This document shows positions 48,201-59,086 of a stretch of 64,000 nucleotides of DNA, piece by piece. The stretch is from Apostichopus japonicus (taxonomy: Eukaryota; Echinodermata; Holothuroidea; Aspidochirotida; Stichopodidae), in assembly GCF_037975245.1 (NCBI RefSeq), contig NC_092576.1:15315611-15379610 (forward strand), written 5' to 3'. A program made the position numbers and the translations under genes. The notes under the pieces are model-generated. The model saw only the letters and a list, made by a program, of their open reading frames with translations, had not been told where the DNA came from and searched no databases. Positions within the stretch are counted from its first letter, which is position 1, and each line of letters opens with the position of its first letter.

Positions 48201-50114
48201 ACTTCTTTCTAACAGATCCATACCATCGTCTGTCACACTATCATCATCGACTTCAACTACTATATCTTTAGAGTTCATTAATACATACTGTGGCATCATG
48301 CCAGACACAGGATCAGCACCTGTGTGTGTGAGATCCGTATTAACCATGCTGCTACCAACGAGAGTGTCATCACCACTTTCTAAACAGCTGTCTATTTGAT
48401 CTTGAGTGATAGGACGACCCAGATCGATGACTAAGTCACTTCTTCCTAACTGATTCATATCATCATCTGTCACACTATCATCATCGACTTCAACTACTAT
48501 ATCTTTAGAGTTCATTAATACATACTGTGGCATCATGCCAGACACAGGATCAGCACCTGTGTATGTGAGATCCGTATTAACCATGCTCCTACCAACGAGA
48601 GTGTCATCACCACTTTCTAAACAGCTGTCTATTTGATCTTGAGTGATAGGACCAACCAGATCGATGACTAAGTCACTTCTTTCTAACGGATTCATATCAT
48701 CATCTGTCACACTATCATCATCGACTTCAACTACTATATCTTTAGAGTTCATTAATACATACTGTGGCATCATGCCAGACACAGGATCAGCACCTGTGTG
48801 TGTGAGATCCGTATTAACCATGCTGCTACCAACGAGAGTGTCAGCACCACTTTCCAAACAGCTGTCTACCTGATCCTGAGTGATAGGACCAACCAGATCG
48901 ATGACTAAGTCACTTCTTTCTAACGGATTCATATCATCATCTGTCACACTATCATCATCGACTTCAACTACTATATCTTTAGAGTTCATTAATACATACC
49001 GTGGCATCATGCCAGACACAGGATCAGCACCTGCAGAGACCACAGGGGCAATCTGAAAATCAAACTCGTCTGTTTCTTTCGGACATACCTCCATGATTGA
49101 GTTTTCTTCTTCAGCAAATGACTTATTAACAACTTCACCTTCATCAGACACAAAGCTGTCTTGAACTGAGTTACCTGGCTGGTCAGAGTTGAGGGTACTC
49201 TGAAGAATATCATTATAGGATGGCATCATATCTGTACATGTTGCATACGATGGAACAGCATCTGTGTATGACGGTGTGACCTCTGTTCCAACAATCACAT
49301 TGTCAATATCATAGCTACAACTATTGCTCAAAACTTCTTCTTTTCCTTGAGCTGGTACAACAGGACTGGTCAGTTTGACCGCCACTTCACTTCTCTCCAA
49401 AGGCTGAGTCTGCTCGACAAGAATGCGATCCTCATCCCCTTCAGAGTTTTCAACAGAATTCTGCAACTCCTGCTGCGACATGTGACAAACAGCATCACGA
49501 CTTAAAGGAGCAGTAGGAGCAACAACGAGATCCGTCTCGTTCGTTTCTGTCTGACATACCTCAACATCACGGACGCTGTCCAGCCCGTCGATACTTGAAG
49601 GAGCATTAGGAGCAAGAACAAGATCCATCTCGTTCGTTTCTGTCTGACATACCTCAGTATCACAGACGCTGTCCAGCCCTTCTGTCACCATCACCTCTAC
49701 TTCTGAATTAAAACTAAATCTCTCAAGTTTAATGTCCTCAGCACTTTCTAAGAAGTTGTCAAATGGCTGTCCATGACCTTCACAGGATGGAAGAGAATCG
49801 CCTCCGCCATCAGCTATCGACGTCTTCAAGTCGATGGACAAGGGTTGGCTTTGATCAGCATTCTCATTGAAGCAGAATCCAGTATCATAAAGACCATTTC
49901 CAACAATCGGAACTGTATTCGTGACATGTTCTCTCTTATCTTCCAATATAGTACCACGGTCACTAGCGACCGCTTCCAATGTATGGGATTTCTCTCCATG
50001 ATTTGCTTCCGAGACCTCAAGTTGCTCTGAAAGAGCAGGAAGTTTATTATCTGAAGAGTTATCCCATGGTTTCAAAGTAAGGACAACTCTCTTGCTTTTC
50101 ATTTCCATTGGCAT
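45228..50114 (-). CDS. Giant 1629-codon exon, acidic repetitive protein of unknown family
   Basis: The ATG at 50114 has A at -3, with an in-frame TAA 18 bases upstream, and opens 1629 codons to a clear donor TCA|GTAAGAA (phase 0). The protein starts MPMEMKSKRVVLTLKPW and is mostly Asp/Glu/Ser-rich and probably disordered. It carries three internal repeats: 31 residues x2 (CQTETNE), 79 residues x4 (PVSGMMPQYVLMNSKDIVVE) and 31 residues x3 (VTIDVGSSGGG). The last third is mixed, with helical-looking segments (EALNYLEDGVDAMM-like), and the end is strongly basic (RGWRPWHVFRLTRKVRR, LLRRRRREDQD), then CICIKLPVPS. I recognise no domain, signal peptide or membrane segment. It may be an N-terminal extension of the LIM gene (38100) or a separate gene ending at 38731. 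Both junctions are in phase. Confidence 0.9.
47568..47846 (-). repeat. Three 93-bp coding repeats (31 residues)
   Basis: Units start at 47846, 47753 and 47660. Each encodes YPSxMSSxVTID(V/I)GSxGGG followed by an EDLEVE end. They sit inside the giant exon and keep its frame. Confidence 0.9.
48084..49031 (-). repeat. Four 237-bp coding repeats (79 residues)
   Basis: Units start at 49031, 48794, 48557 and 48320. They begin GADPVSGMMPQYV, run through VVEVDDDSVTDD, SDLVIDL and DSCLESG and end SMVNTDLTHT. Differences between units are few, so expansion is recent or the units are kept alike by gene conversion. Copy number probably varies between alleles. Confidence 0.95.
49494..49679 (-). repeat. 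Two 93-bp coding repeats (31 residues)
   Basis: Units start at 49679 and 49586 and encode GLDSVxDxEVCQTETNE followed by an APxAPxSxD end. They are more diverged than the 79-residue units. Confidence 0.85.
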
Positions 50115-53100
50115 GTTGGCAACTTCTTTGCTTTACTTTCTTCCAGCGAAAAATCTTTTATCTCATGCAACCAGCTTGAGTTCTTGTGGAAAAGCTATAT
50201 TTCCAAGAACTTATTAATTCTTAGATTCGAACGTGTGGGTTTCCTAGGTCAGAGTTAGCAGGTTTGCATGCAAATCACAAACGAATGACAATGCATCCAA
50301 GGAATTTATAAATTACAGCTCCCTACTCTAGTCTGAGATCAGTGAAGAAAGTTAACCACAATATATCCTATATGTTATTTATATTCCCTCCAAGAAAAAA
50401 ATCTCCAGATCCTATGTAGTCTTCAAACCAAAAGGCAAATGTAGAACCTTTGCTTAAAAGAGTATCAACTCAGAAAGAATCCAAAATTCTTGCAAAATAC
50501 AGAAGTTCTGTATAAAAAGGAATGTTCCTAAAAAATTCCAGGGCTTTATTTATTTACAGGACTGATCCTGATCAAATCGTTTCAGTCTTAAGTTTGGATA
50601 GAAATAACCTCAAAATCCTTCCTGATGTAAGATCAGTGCAAGAAACACTTTATAAATCCTCAAGAGAAACAGTTTACCTACTGAACAAGTACAAGAACCA
50701 AAGTACAGTGAGCAAGAAGAGCCACAAGTCAGACAATATAAGAGTTGTAACAGTTAGTACTGTGTATTAAACACACTCTTTGAACTTGTCTAGATGACAA
50801 GAATCATCCTCTTACAAGCTAAGAGAGCACACATCAATAACAGTGGAGAAAAGACCCTGATTAATTGGACCAGGATTTCTTGCCCTCTATTAGAGAATGA
50901 AGCAAATCCAATTGTGACTTCTTTCCATGATGGTCTTAATCCTCTCATGTTTGATTGGCAGAGTCACTCAAGCGGATAAGCTCATCGGGTCACAATGAGG
51001 CTTTTAATAACGAGAACTGGGTATGATAGGAGCATAATTGAGGTGTTAAAGTTGATGAAAAGGTTAAATGTTTTCTCTACTTGACAATGGGTAGGCATTG
51101 GAAACCCTCCCTGGTAAATGGTCCAGCAAGTAACTTAGGATTTATAGTAGACATGTCTGTGTTAAGTAGAAGATCTCCAAGAATTCTACCCTAGAAGCAA
51201 AGTTGCACTGTTGCTGTACAGAGCATGACATTGCTAGGCAGGGCGACACATCTACATCTGTAGTAAATTAGATAGTATTTGAATATCAATTGAGAAATGT
51301 TGGCAAAATGGAGGATGCTTTAAAACATGCAAACATTGTGCCATATTTTGCAGCTTTTTGTAAAGATGAATGACTGTTTCAACTGTTTAGGTTGTACCAA
51401 AGATACATGCTGCAAATACATTTATGTAAGTATACTGTACACTAGGATTTTATTTTCATACTCTGTCTGTCAGTGGGGGGTGGGGGAGTGGGGATGATTC
51501 CCCTTATTATTTTGTGGAGGAGGGGCTAACTTCCCCCAGAGTATGCATGGTTGCACCCCCTGGTATTGAATATTGATCCAAATCAGCTGCAAAAGCTGCC
51601 TTAAGACATACTACGAGATAGAGATAAGAGATACTACAGTGTATTAGTAACAACGAATATATGCAGAATAAAAATGATATATGTCATCAAGCGTATAAAT
51701 TACAAGAGGAAGAAGGGTGGGGCAGGGAGGGGGAGGTTGTATTACTAGGAAGAAGACTCATTAAACTCAGACTTTTTCACCATTCTATATACACAACCTC
51801 ACTGAATTCTCTCTCACTCCAGCTGCAGTCCTAATAACTGTAACTAACAATATTAATTAGTCAATTATAGCCCTCATTAATTACATATTTGTAATAACCC
51901 TTTGTATAATTCTCTCCCCCTTCTTTTCTTCCTTCAAATCATAATAACTCATTTCTCCATGTGTCCAAACTTGACATATATAAACTTAACCACATATTTT
52001 TAAAGTTTTGTCAATCAGAGCTCAGAGAAATTTCCCAAAAATGTTTGAATTGCTTCGTTAATCGACTGCAGACCTACTTGCCTCCAAATAATTGCTTATT
52101 TTCCTTCCTTAAACCATTAATTTTCCCCTATTTCATGTCTCATCAACACCCATTTATGATGATGCCTATCCAAAGTTTCCACATAGCCAATGATGCTTAC
52201 TTTATGTGACACCCTATCGAATCTATAAAGCAGATGCAGTCATTTCTAAAGCAGATGTTGTCATTTCACAAAGTCCTACAAATTAAAGTCTAATTAATGC
52301 ACAAAAAAATGTGACAAAGACTGGCTTTCCGATTAATTATTTAAAAGTCAACCGATCAAGACACTTCCGAAAAAACATGTTTGATGGAAAATTCTGTGGA
52401 TGCATGACACCATGGAGGTAAAGCAGACCTCCATGATGACACAGATTAGAATCTGTACATAATCTTCCTTATGTTGTTAATAATAACCACATGGAAAGAA
52501 CATCACATGAACAGAGTTTAATAGACTATAGTCATAATGAAATACTGCCACCAAATTTTCAAACATTCAGTATAGTCAGTCTCACACAGGCACACACACC
52601 TCTAATTTTTCATGTGTAATATACAGTCATAATAACTGGTATGGACCAATAAAACTGGGTTCAACATCCTAAACTTATGACAGGGCAGATAGGTATGTGA
52701 CATAGATACAGGACTATAGGATGAAATAACCAGTGTTCTATAACACATTGCCAAATGGTATTTTAAGCATTCAGTGAAGACATTGTTTGTTTTTTGTCAC
52801 CATTGATGACAGAATAATCCAAAAGCAAATTATGATTGTCAAACATAATATGTAAATAGAAATTCTATAAATGACAAAAGTGTTTTAAAGTGACCTTTAA
52901 AAAAATTTTAAAAAAATTATATTTGACAATTTTAGCATATATCTGAGAAACAGTACTTTCAAAACCCAATTGATTTTTTTTTTAGCATACTTGGGTTGAA
53001 CATATATTAAAGAGCTTCCAAAGTCAGTACTGCTTACAATACCAGCGACACTGTAATTAGAAGGACACTTCTGACAGATATTGGCAGAAACAGCTCTCAA

Positions 53101-53619
53101 CATTGGTCAGTCAGTCGCAAATACAGTAATCTAACATGCATCTACACTGTACAATTTAAAACTGGAACTATTTAAACAGATAATTGCAAGCTGATTAAAA
53201 TCAACCACACCCTCAATAGCTATGTGATCCCATGCTTCAGGAATTAAATGCAGTGAACTATTGAATCATAATTTAATACAAAGGTACAGAGCGTCCTGCA
53301 TTACTCCATGTATCAAGTTCTTTCTAAGGTAAACTACACATTGACTGAACTGTCAAATGACAGTATTTTCTGAAATTTGCATTTAGGCCTAAGTATTTAC
53401 ATATCCCAACCCTGCATATAAAAGCTATCTTTGTATACAGTTTTTAAGGTAAAATTCACTTAAATGAATATTTATGAACCTTCACCCTCAATAATATGAA
53501 ATTGTTAAATTTTAACCTTGCTGCAAAACATGTTGAAATTGTGAAACATGATCGGCCTCTCTTACAGCTGTTTGTTACATGGTAATTTTGGGTGAAAGGT
53601 TTCATGAATATTCATTTAA

Positions 53620-53950
53620 AGGCATTGAAGACTCGCCCCATACCCCGTGCCGCGCTCTGAAAAGTTAACCTTCCGTTGCTTGCAAATGACGTTTTCTTCT
53701 TGTGACTACAAAATGCAGACAGTAATGAAACGTGATACCTTGTTATCTTTTATCTAGACCTGAGATGTCCACGCTGCTATGTACACTGTGTTGTGGGTAT
53801 TGACCGTAGCTATATGTATTGACTGTACACTAGTGTCTAATTACCGACGGTAGCAAGCTGTGTGTGTATTTTCTGGGATCTATGGTGGTGTCTAACATTT
53901 CTGTTAGACCTCATTCGAAACGTTTCTTTGTGTGCGAGTCTTCACACCCT
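53620..53950 (-). mobile_element. TTAA-flanked MITE, copy 3 (inverted)
   Basis: It is 331 bp, with TTAA at 53616-53619 and 53951-53954, in the opposite orientation to copies 1 and 2. The ends read AGGCATTGAAGACTCGCCCC and, at the far end, GCGAGTCTTCACACCCT. It is shorter because of internal deletions. Confidence 0.85.
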
Positions 53951-54265
53951 TTAAATGAATTTTACTTTCAATGCAATGTGAATAGACAAAACTATAGTTA
54001 CCGTACTGTATGTCAGAAACATGACACATGTCACATATATATTTGCATACATGTGAATACTTATAATGCATTCATTCATACTTAGTAAAGATTCCTAAAT
54101 CCTATTGGTCCATTCAGGTCAGCTGACCTTGGTTAATCCTGTGAGTTACGCACCGTAAAATTACGGGGCATCACTTTAATAAATCTTTGGTTATATGTAA
54201 CCAAAAATGTTTTGTTTTATGATTTTCCCCCACACAAATGGTAGTGTATGAGTGAACTGGGTTAA

Positions 54266-54415
54266 TCAACGGTCTAGCGTGCATTACTCACATGATTAAT
54301 GCACTCTGGGTGTTAATGCTATCGCTGGATGCACTCGGGCTCCACCCTCGTGCATCGCTTGCATTATCCCCCGATCGTGCATTAATCCTGTGAGTAACGC
54401 ACGCTAGACCGTTGT
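54266..54415. mobile_element. Foldback MITE with ~43-bp inverted ends
   Basis: TCAACGGTCTAGCGTGC and its near-exact reverse complement bound a 150-bp element. The match runs on through (A/G)TTACTCACA and GATTAATGCAC. TTAA flanks both sides (54262-54265 and 54416-54419). A related fragment (TTAATCCTGTGAGTTACGCA) lies 120 bases upstream at about 54134-54155. Confidence 0.85.
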
Positions 54416-54957
54416 TTAACCCCTTATTCATAACTCATACTGTAGAATCTTTCACTAATTGCTGTCTGTAACTAAGATACTTTCTTTTTTACATCCATAG
54501 AAAAGCAATTCTTTGCTATTTTAATACAGGGAAAGCGAAAGTGACGTGACAATTAATTATGGATCATTGGAGCAGTAAAAATATGAATGAAACATTAATG
54601 ACATCAAAAGGTAACTTATTCTTTGTCTTGATCGTAAAAACGTGTGAAATTGCAAAATAACAAAAGCTACAGCTTTCAGTTTTATAACTAAGTTCTTAAG
54701 CTATTGTATCAGCTCTGTAAAAATTAACTGTCTCTTCTCCACAGTACTGTACAGTACTGTACATATTTCAGATCTCCAGGTATTTCCTTGTATCGTATAT
54801 ATGTAATGTATACATGCCGAAAACAAATCATGCCGAAATTCAAAATATTATAAAGTATATTATTTTTCAACATGATAATTATATCTTTGAAATATCATTG
54901 TCAAATGGTTATTTTTCTTCTTCATTTCTTTCCTTCTTTTACTTTGTTCCTTTTTTT

Positions 54958-55296
54958 TAGTACAGTACAGTACTTCACAGCACAAATACAGTACAATACA
55001 ATACCATTTAGTACTGTAAGGTACAGCACAATACTGTACATATAGTACAGTACTGTACTGTACTGTACAGTACAGTACTGTACAATACAGTACTTCACAC
55101 TGTACAGTACAGTACAGTACTGTACAGTACTGTACAGTATTGTACAGTACTGTACAGTACAGTACTGTACAGTACAGTACTGTACTGTACAGTACTGTAC
55201 AGTACTGTACTGTACAGTACTGTACTGTACAGTTCTGTACAGTACTGTACTGTACAGTACAGTACAGTGTAGAGTATAGTACAGTACTGTACTGCA
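54958..55296. repeat. Self-complementary AGTACTGTAC array
   Basis: Irregular strings of AGTAC, TGTAC and CAGTACTG fill about 340 bp. The units are palindromic, so either strand can fold on itself at many points. Minus-strand frames through it (Tyr/Cys/Thr-Val rich) are by-products. It directly abuts a LINE 3' end. Confidence 0.9.
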
Positions 55297-55339
55297 CGAT
55301 ACTGTGATGTAAATGAAGATTTTCTTACCTTGCAGGCCC

Positions 55340-55660
55340 CCCGTTTATACACCTGAGATTAAATAACCTAGCTCCCATAAACTGTATTTAACTGTTCCTA
55401 AACCACGCTTAAAGACCTACAGGTATGGTTACAGAAGCTTCGAATACACTGGCTCTTATCTCTGGAACAAGTTACCAGATCACAATCGAACATGCTCTAA
55501 ACTTTCTACATTCAAAAGCCTACTTAAGACCCACCCATATTTTCACTTGTTCTTTTGTAAATTAATTTGCTTTCTTTGTAAAGCGCCTTGAGCAGTGACT
55601 TTTGCCTACTGATTTAGCGCTATATAAGTCTCATTTATTATTATTATTATTATTAAAGGA
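55340..55660 (+). mobile_element. LINE 3' end (CR1/L2-like), frameshifted
   Basis: It is homologous to 63520-63822: AACTGTATTTAACTGTTCCT, then AAACCACGCTTAAAGACCTA, the tail AAAGCGCCTTGAGCAGTGAC, a GCGCTATATAAGTC motif and a (TTA)n end. Small insertions (for example CAGGTAT) break the reading frame that is intact in the other copy. Confidence 0.85.
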
Positions 55661-56262
55661 CACAGCATAAACTGATGGAACCACCATTCAAACTTGCACC
55701 CCACACTCTGCAGATCGCAGGACCATCGCCTAGGCTTGACCACTTGACGAAAATTGAACCATCAAAACGTAAGTTCCAGTCACCTCTGTTTGCATCCACT
55801 GTTGATCATATATCATGTATACATATATATACATATGTAGATATTATTATTTAATGTAATACAGCACCTCATTCTTCAATTCCGACCTTTCACAAAACCC
55901 TTCCCATGATGCACAACCTCCTCCAACAACTCATAAAAATCTTAGTTTCATCACACAAAGGTTTCAAATTTACTCTAGGGATGACCAGGTTATAAAATAC
56001 AGAAAACATATAAGAGCCAGTCTATACGATTTCAACATACCGTTTTCTCAGTCTAATATATTGATATGTACAAGTACCCTTGTCCCACATTCGAGAGAAA
56101 GAAAAAAAGGGGGGAAAAAATAAGAAGAAAGAGACGAAGACTTTTTCAGAGAAAAGACGATGCAGGTAATGTAATTACTCATGAGTCCTTTATGACATCG
56201 TTATCTTCCTTACATCTGTTCGTCTCGACTCTTTATCCTTCTTTGTCTGTCCTGTGACTCAC

Positions 56263-56333
56263 AAACTGCTGACAAACAGACCGACAGTCCTTGTGCCTCC
56301 AGACATGTTTCCCCCAGATAAAGTTCGCGCCGT
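56263..56333 (-). other. Possible untranslated or short leader exon
   Basis: Seventy-one bases lie between a very good acceptor (CGGTTTTTGTGCGGTTTCTG-CCAG) and donor (TTT|GTGAGTCA). An ATG inside gives MSGGTRTVGLFVSS and leaves phase 2, which fits no coding exon I know of. It is plausible as a 5' untranslated exon of the giant-exon transcript. Confidence 0.3.
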
Positions 56334-56949
56334 CTGGCAGAAACCGCACAAAAACCGCACGGGTAAATAAGGAAGACCAAGATATATATGTATGTATATT
56401 ATTCACAAAAACCAAAAAATGCTCTTTCTCTGTGTACATTAAGCCAACTGTACACATTTTAAGCCTTCACTTTTTTTGACACATAATAATTGAGAGTAAT
56501 AAACTATAAGGGAGAGAGTTCGTACTTGAATTACGATGGGAAACCGGCAAGCGAGAGAGGGTGAAATTCTCATTTGAACTAATTAGATCTTGCTCCGATG
56601 GCAGTTGATAGTATTTGGTTTTTGTTTGGTTTGGAGGGAAACCCTTTGACTGGATGATTAATACTGAAGCGGGGGGGGGGGGGGTGGGGAGGCTGAATGA
56701 GACAGACTGAGTCATGTCAATAAATGATGTCTGAGGAAGCTCTAAGTACTATATCTGAATTTAAGAGAATGAGGTTAGCTAAACAGTTTGTTGGCTGCAT
56801 CAGGACTAGAACTTGATGGGGTTAAATGAAGAGATGGCATTGTGGTTTATATACGTGTAAAGTCATATATTAGGGAATGGCAGCTCTGACTGTGATGACG
56901 TGGCTCTATAATTGTCTCGGGGAAATTTAGACACATTTAGATGAACGTG

Positions 56950-57430
56950 GTTTAATTGTTGCTTTAAAATGTTTAATAGACAACGTGTAGTCTTAGATAA
57001 CCTATCACAGTTTCCTGGTCTTTGTATCTATGTTATATACCACTCTGTATTTTTAATGATGGTTGTCATTATCAGATTAACAGTTCTCTGGGGGATTAGA
57101 CCTCATCAGATGAAAGGGCCTAGTTGTTGCTTAGTTTTAATACACAATGTGTAGGTTTAGATATCCTATCACAGTTTCCTGCTCTTTGTATCTATGTTAA
57201 TTACCATTCTGTATTTTAAACGATGGTTGTCATAATTCAGATTTAAAGATCTCTGGGGTGTTATACCATTTATCATATGAAAGGGCCTAATTGTTTCAGT
57301 TTTAATACAAAAAGTGTAGGTTTAGATATATCCTATCACAATTTACTGGTCTATTTTTATCTGGCTAATTTACCACTCTGTTATTTTAATGATGGCCGTC
57401 ATAGTAATTCAGATAGGCAAGAGGAGCATA
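56950..57430. repeat. Three-copy ~155-bp tandem repeat
   Basis: Copies are anchored by TAGATATCCTATCACAGTTT, then TCTTTGTATCTATGTTA and ATGATGGTTGTCAT, near 56994, 57158 and 57325. Divergence is moderate. Confidence 0.8.
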
Positions 57431-59039
57431 GAAAGTTTTAATGAAATATGACTTCTAAGTTTCTACACCCGAAGAACAATGTAGTTTTATCTCCTACCTA
57501 CACCCCTTCCTTCCCGCCCCCTTCCTCTCACCTTCCCAATCACTCTGCGAGCAAACATTGTCACAGAATAATACAGTATACAGTACACTGTATACTAGTT
57601 CCCTATACAGTATTACTACAGTATACCTACCTAATCATCGGTGTAAATCTTTGCTGTTAAAAGCTAGAAGCTGAATATTCTCTTACAGTACTTACACTGT
57701 GTAAGTAAATTCTGAAGCAACATTGTTGAGTTGAATCATGGAACAAATCTAACTCAAAAATTTAAAATCCAGATCCCAGTCACAATGTGCCTATACTATA
57801 CTTGAGTTCAAAGAATGAAGTCCAACATCAGAAATTTGGAAGCATTCCCAATCTGTGTTTTAATACCAAGTACGTATCTTGTAACCATAAATTAAGTTGA
57901 GAATTTGGGGAAATCGTGAATCACTCGATCGTTAAACTCTCAAAAGTCTCTAGAGGCGGGTGTCTTATGTTTGATCATGCAAAATTTGTGTAACCCAATT
58001 ATTTTGAGAAATCTTTACTAATTATGATACTCAGTAGGTTTGGTAAACTTCCCAAAACATTTCATGTCCATGCTTCCATAGATCTCTGTCTGAGGTCAGA
58101 GGTCCTATAGTACTGCTTGTAAAGGTCACCCAACCAATATTTACACCATCAACATCAATTCTCTGGAATCAAAACTACTTAATACTCTTACTCCAAATAG
58201 GTCATACGTCAAACCGACTCATGCATATAGAGTTTATACAGCCAATTATGCCCTAGAAATCCAATTCAAACTTTAAACAAAACATTTCCTGCCTTAAACA
58301 AAAAATTTATTCATTATAGTTTTTAAATCTAGGTTGAATAACTTCATAGTCGGCTTCAAACTCGGTCAATATCTTTTTCAGAGATACAAACTGAAATATC
58401 TATATACTGTAGATAAAAATTTAACTTGAAAGGAAATCAACTGGATCTATATATGTATACGGTACACCGGGGTCACTGGATGGATGGACATGGTCTTTCA
58501 GTAGATCGAGTTCATGTGTAATGTAGGACACCGACACTATATAGAGTAAGTGTGTAGCATGAAAGTTAAAGCAGACACAAAAGGTGATACAACCAGAACG
58601 CAAAAATGCAAACTGTGATCTGAGATGGGTTTTTTGCAACTTTACGCTGAATCTTAAAATTATCGAAGCTGCTCAAATATATATATTCAAGACGGAAGAT
58701 ACAGTCAATCTCCATCCCGCTGGCATGAACAAAAATCAATCGATCGTTTCAATTTACTCTCAACCCCAATACAACCCTCCACCCCCCCCCCCACAACCCA
58801 CACCTTACATTGAGACCGTAACCATATAATCAAGTCACTCGTCACATGATGGGCGAGGCGTGCCGGGTCCTGTCCAAACAGAATTCAGCTGTAAGTACCA
58901 CAGAATTCAGCTGTAAGTACCACACATGATCCTGCAGGTCAAAGGTCGATTCATGAGTGATCTGATTTCTACTGTGTAGTAGTACTAACCCTAGCATATG
59001 AAAATGAGTACAAATGCAACTGCACGTATGACATGATGT

Positions 59040-59086
59040 TTAATTTATTGATTAATTAATTGATTAATTAATTAATTAATTAATTG
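59040..59086. repeat. TTAA-type microsatellite
   Basis: A run of TTGATTAATTAATTAATTAA words. Confidence 0.9.

Noticed and set aside
47690-48873. Plus-strand frames opposite the 79- and 31-residue repeats
   Set aside because: Antisense shadows of the giant exon, repeated because the exon is.
54860-55352. Minus-strand open frames of Tyr/Cys/Thr/Val repeats
   Set aside because: Translation of the AGTACTGTAC array. Both strands are open because the units are palindromic.
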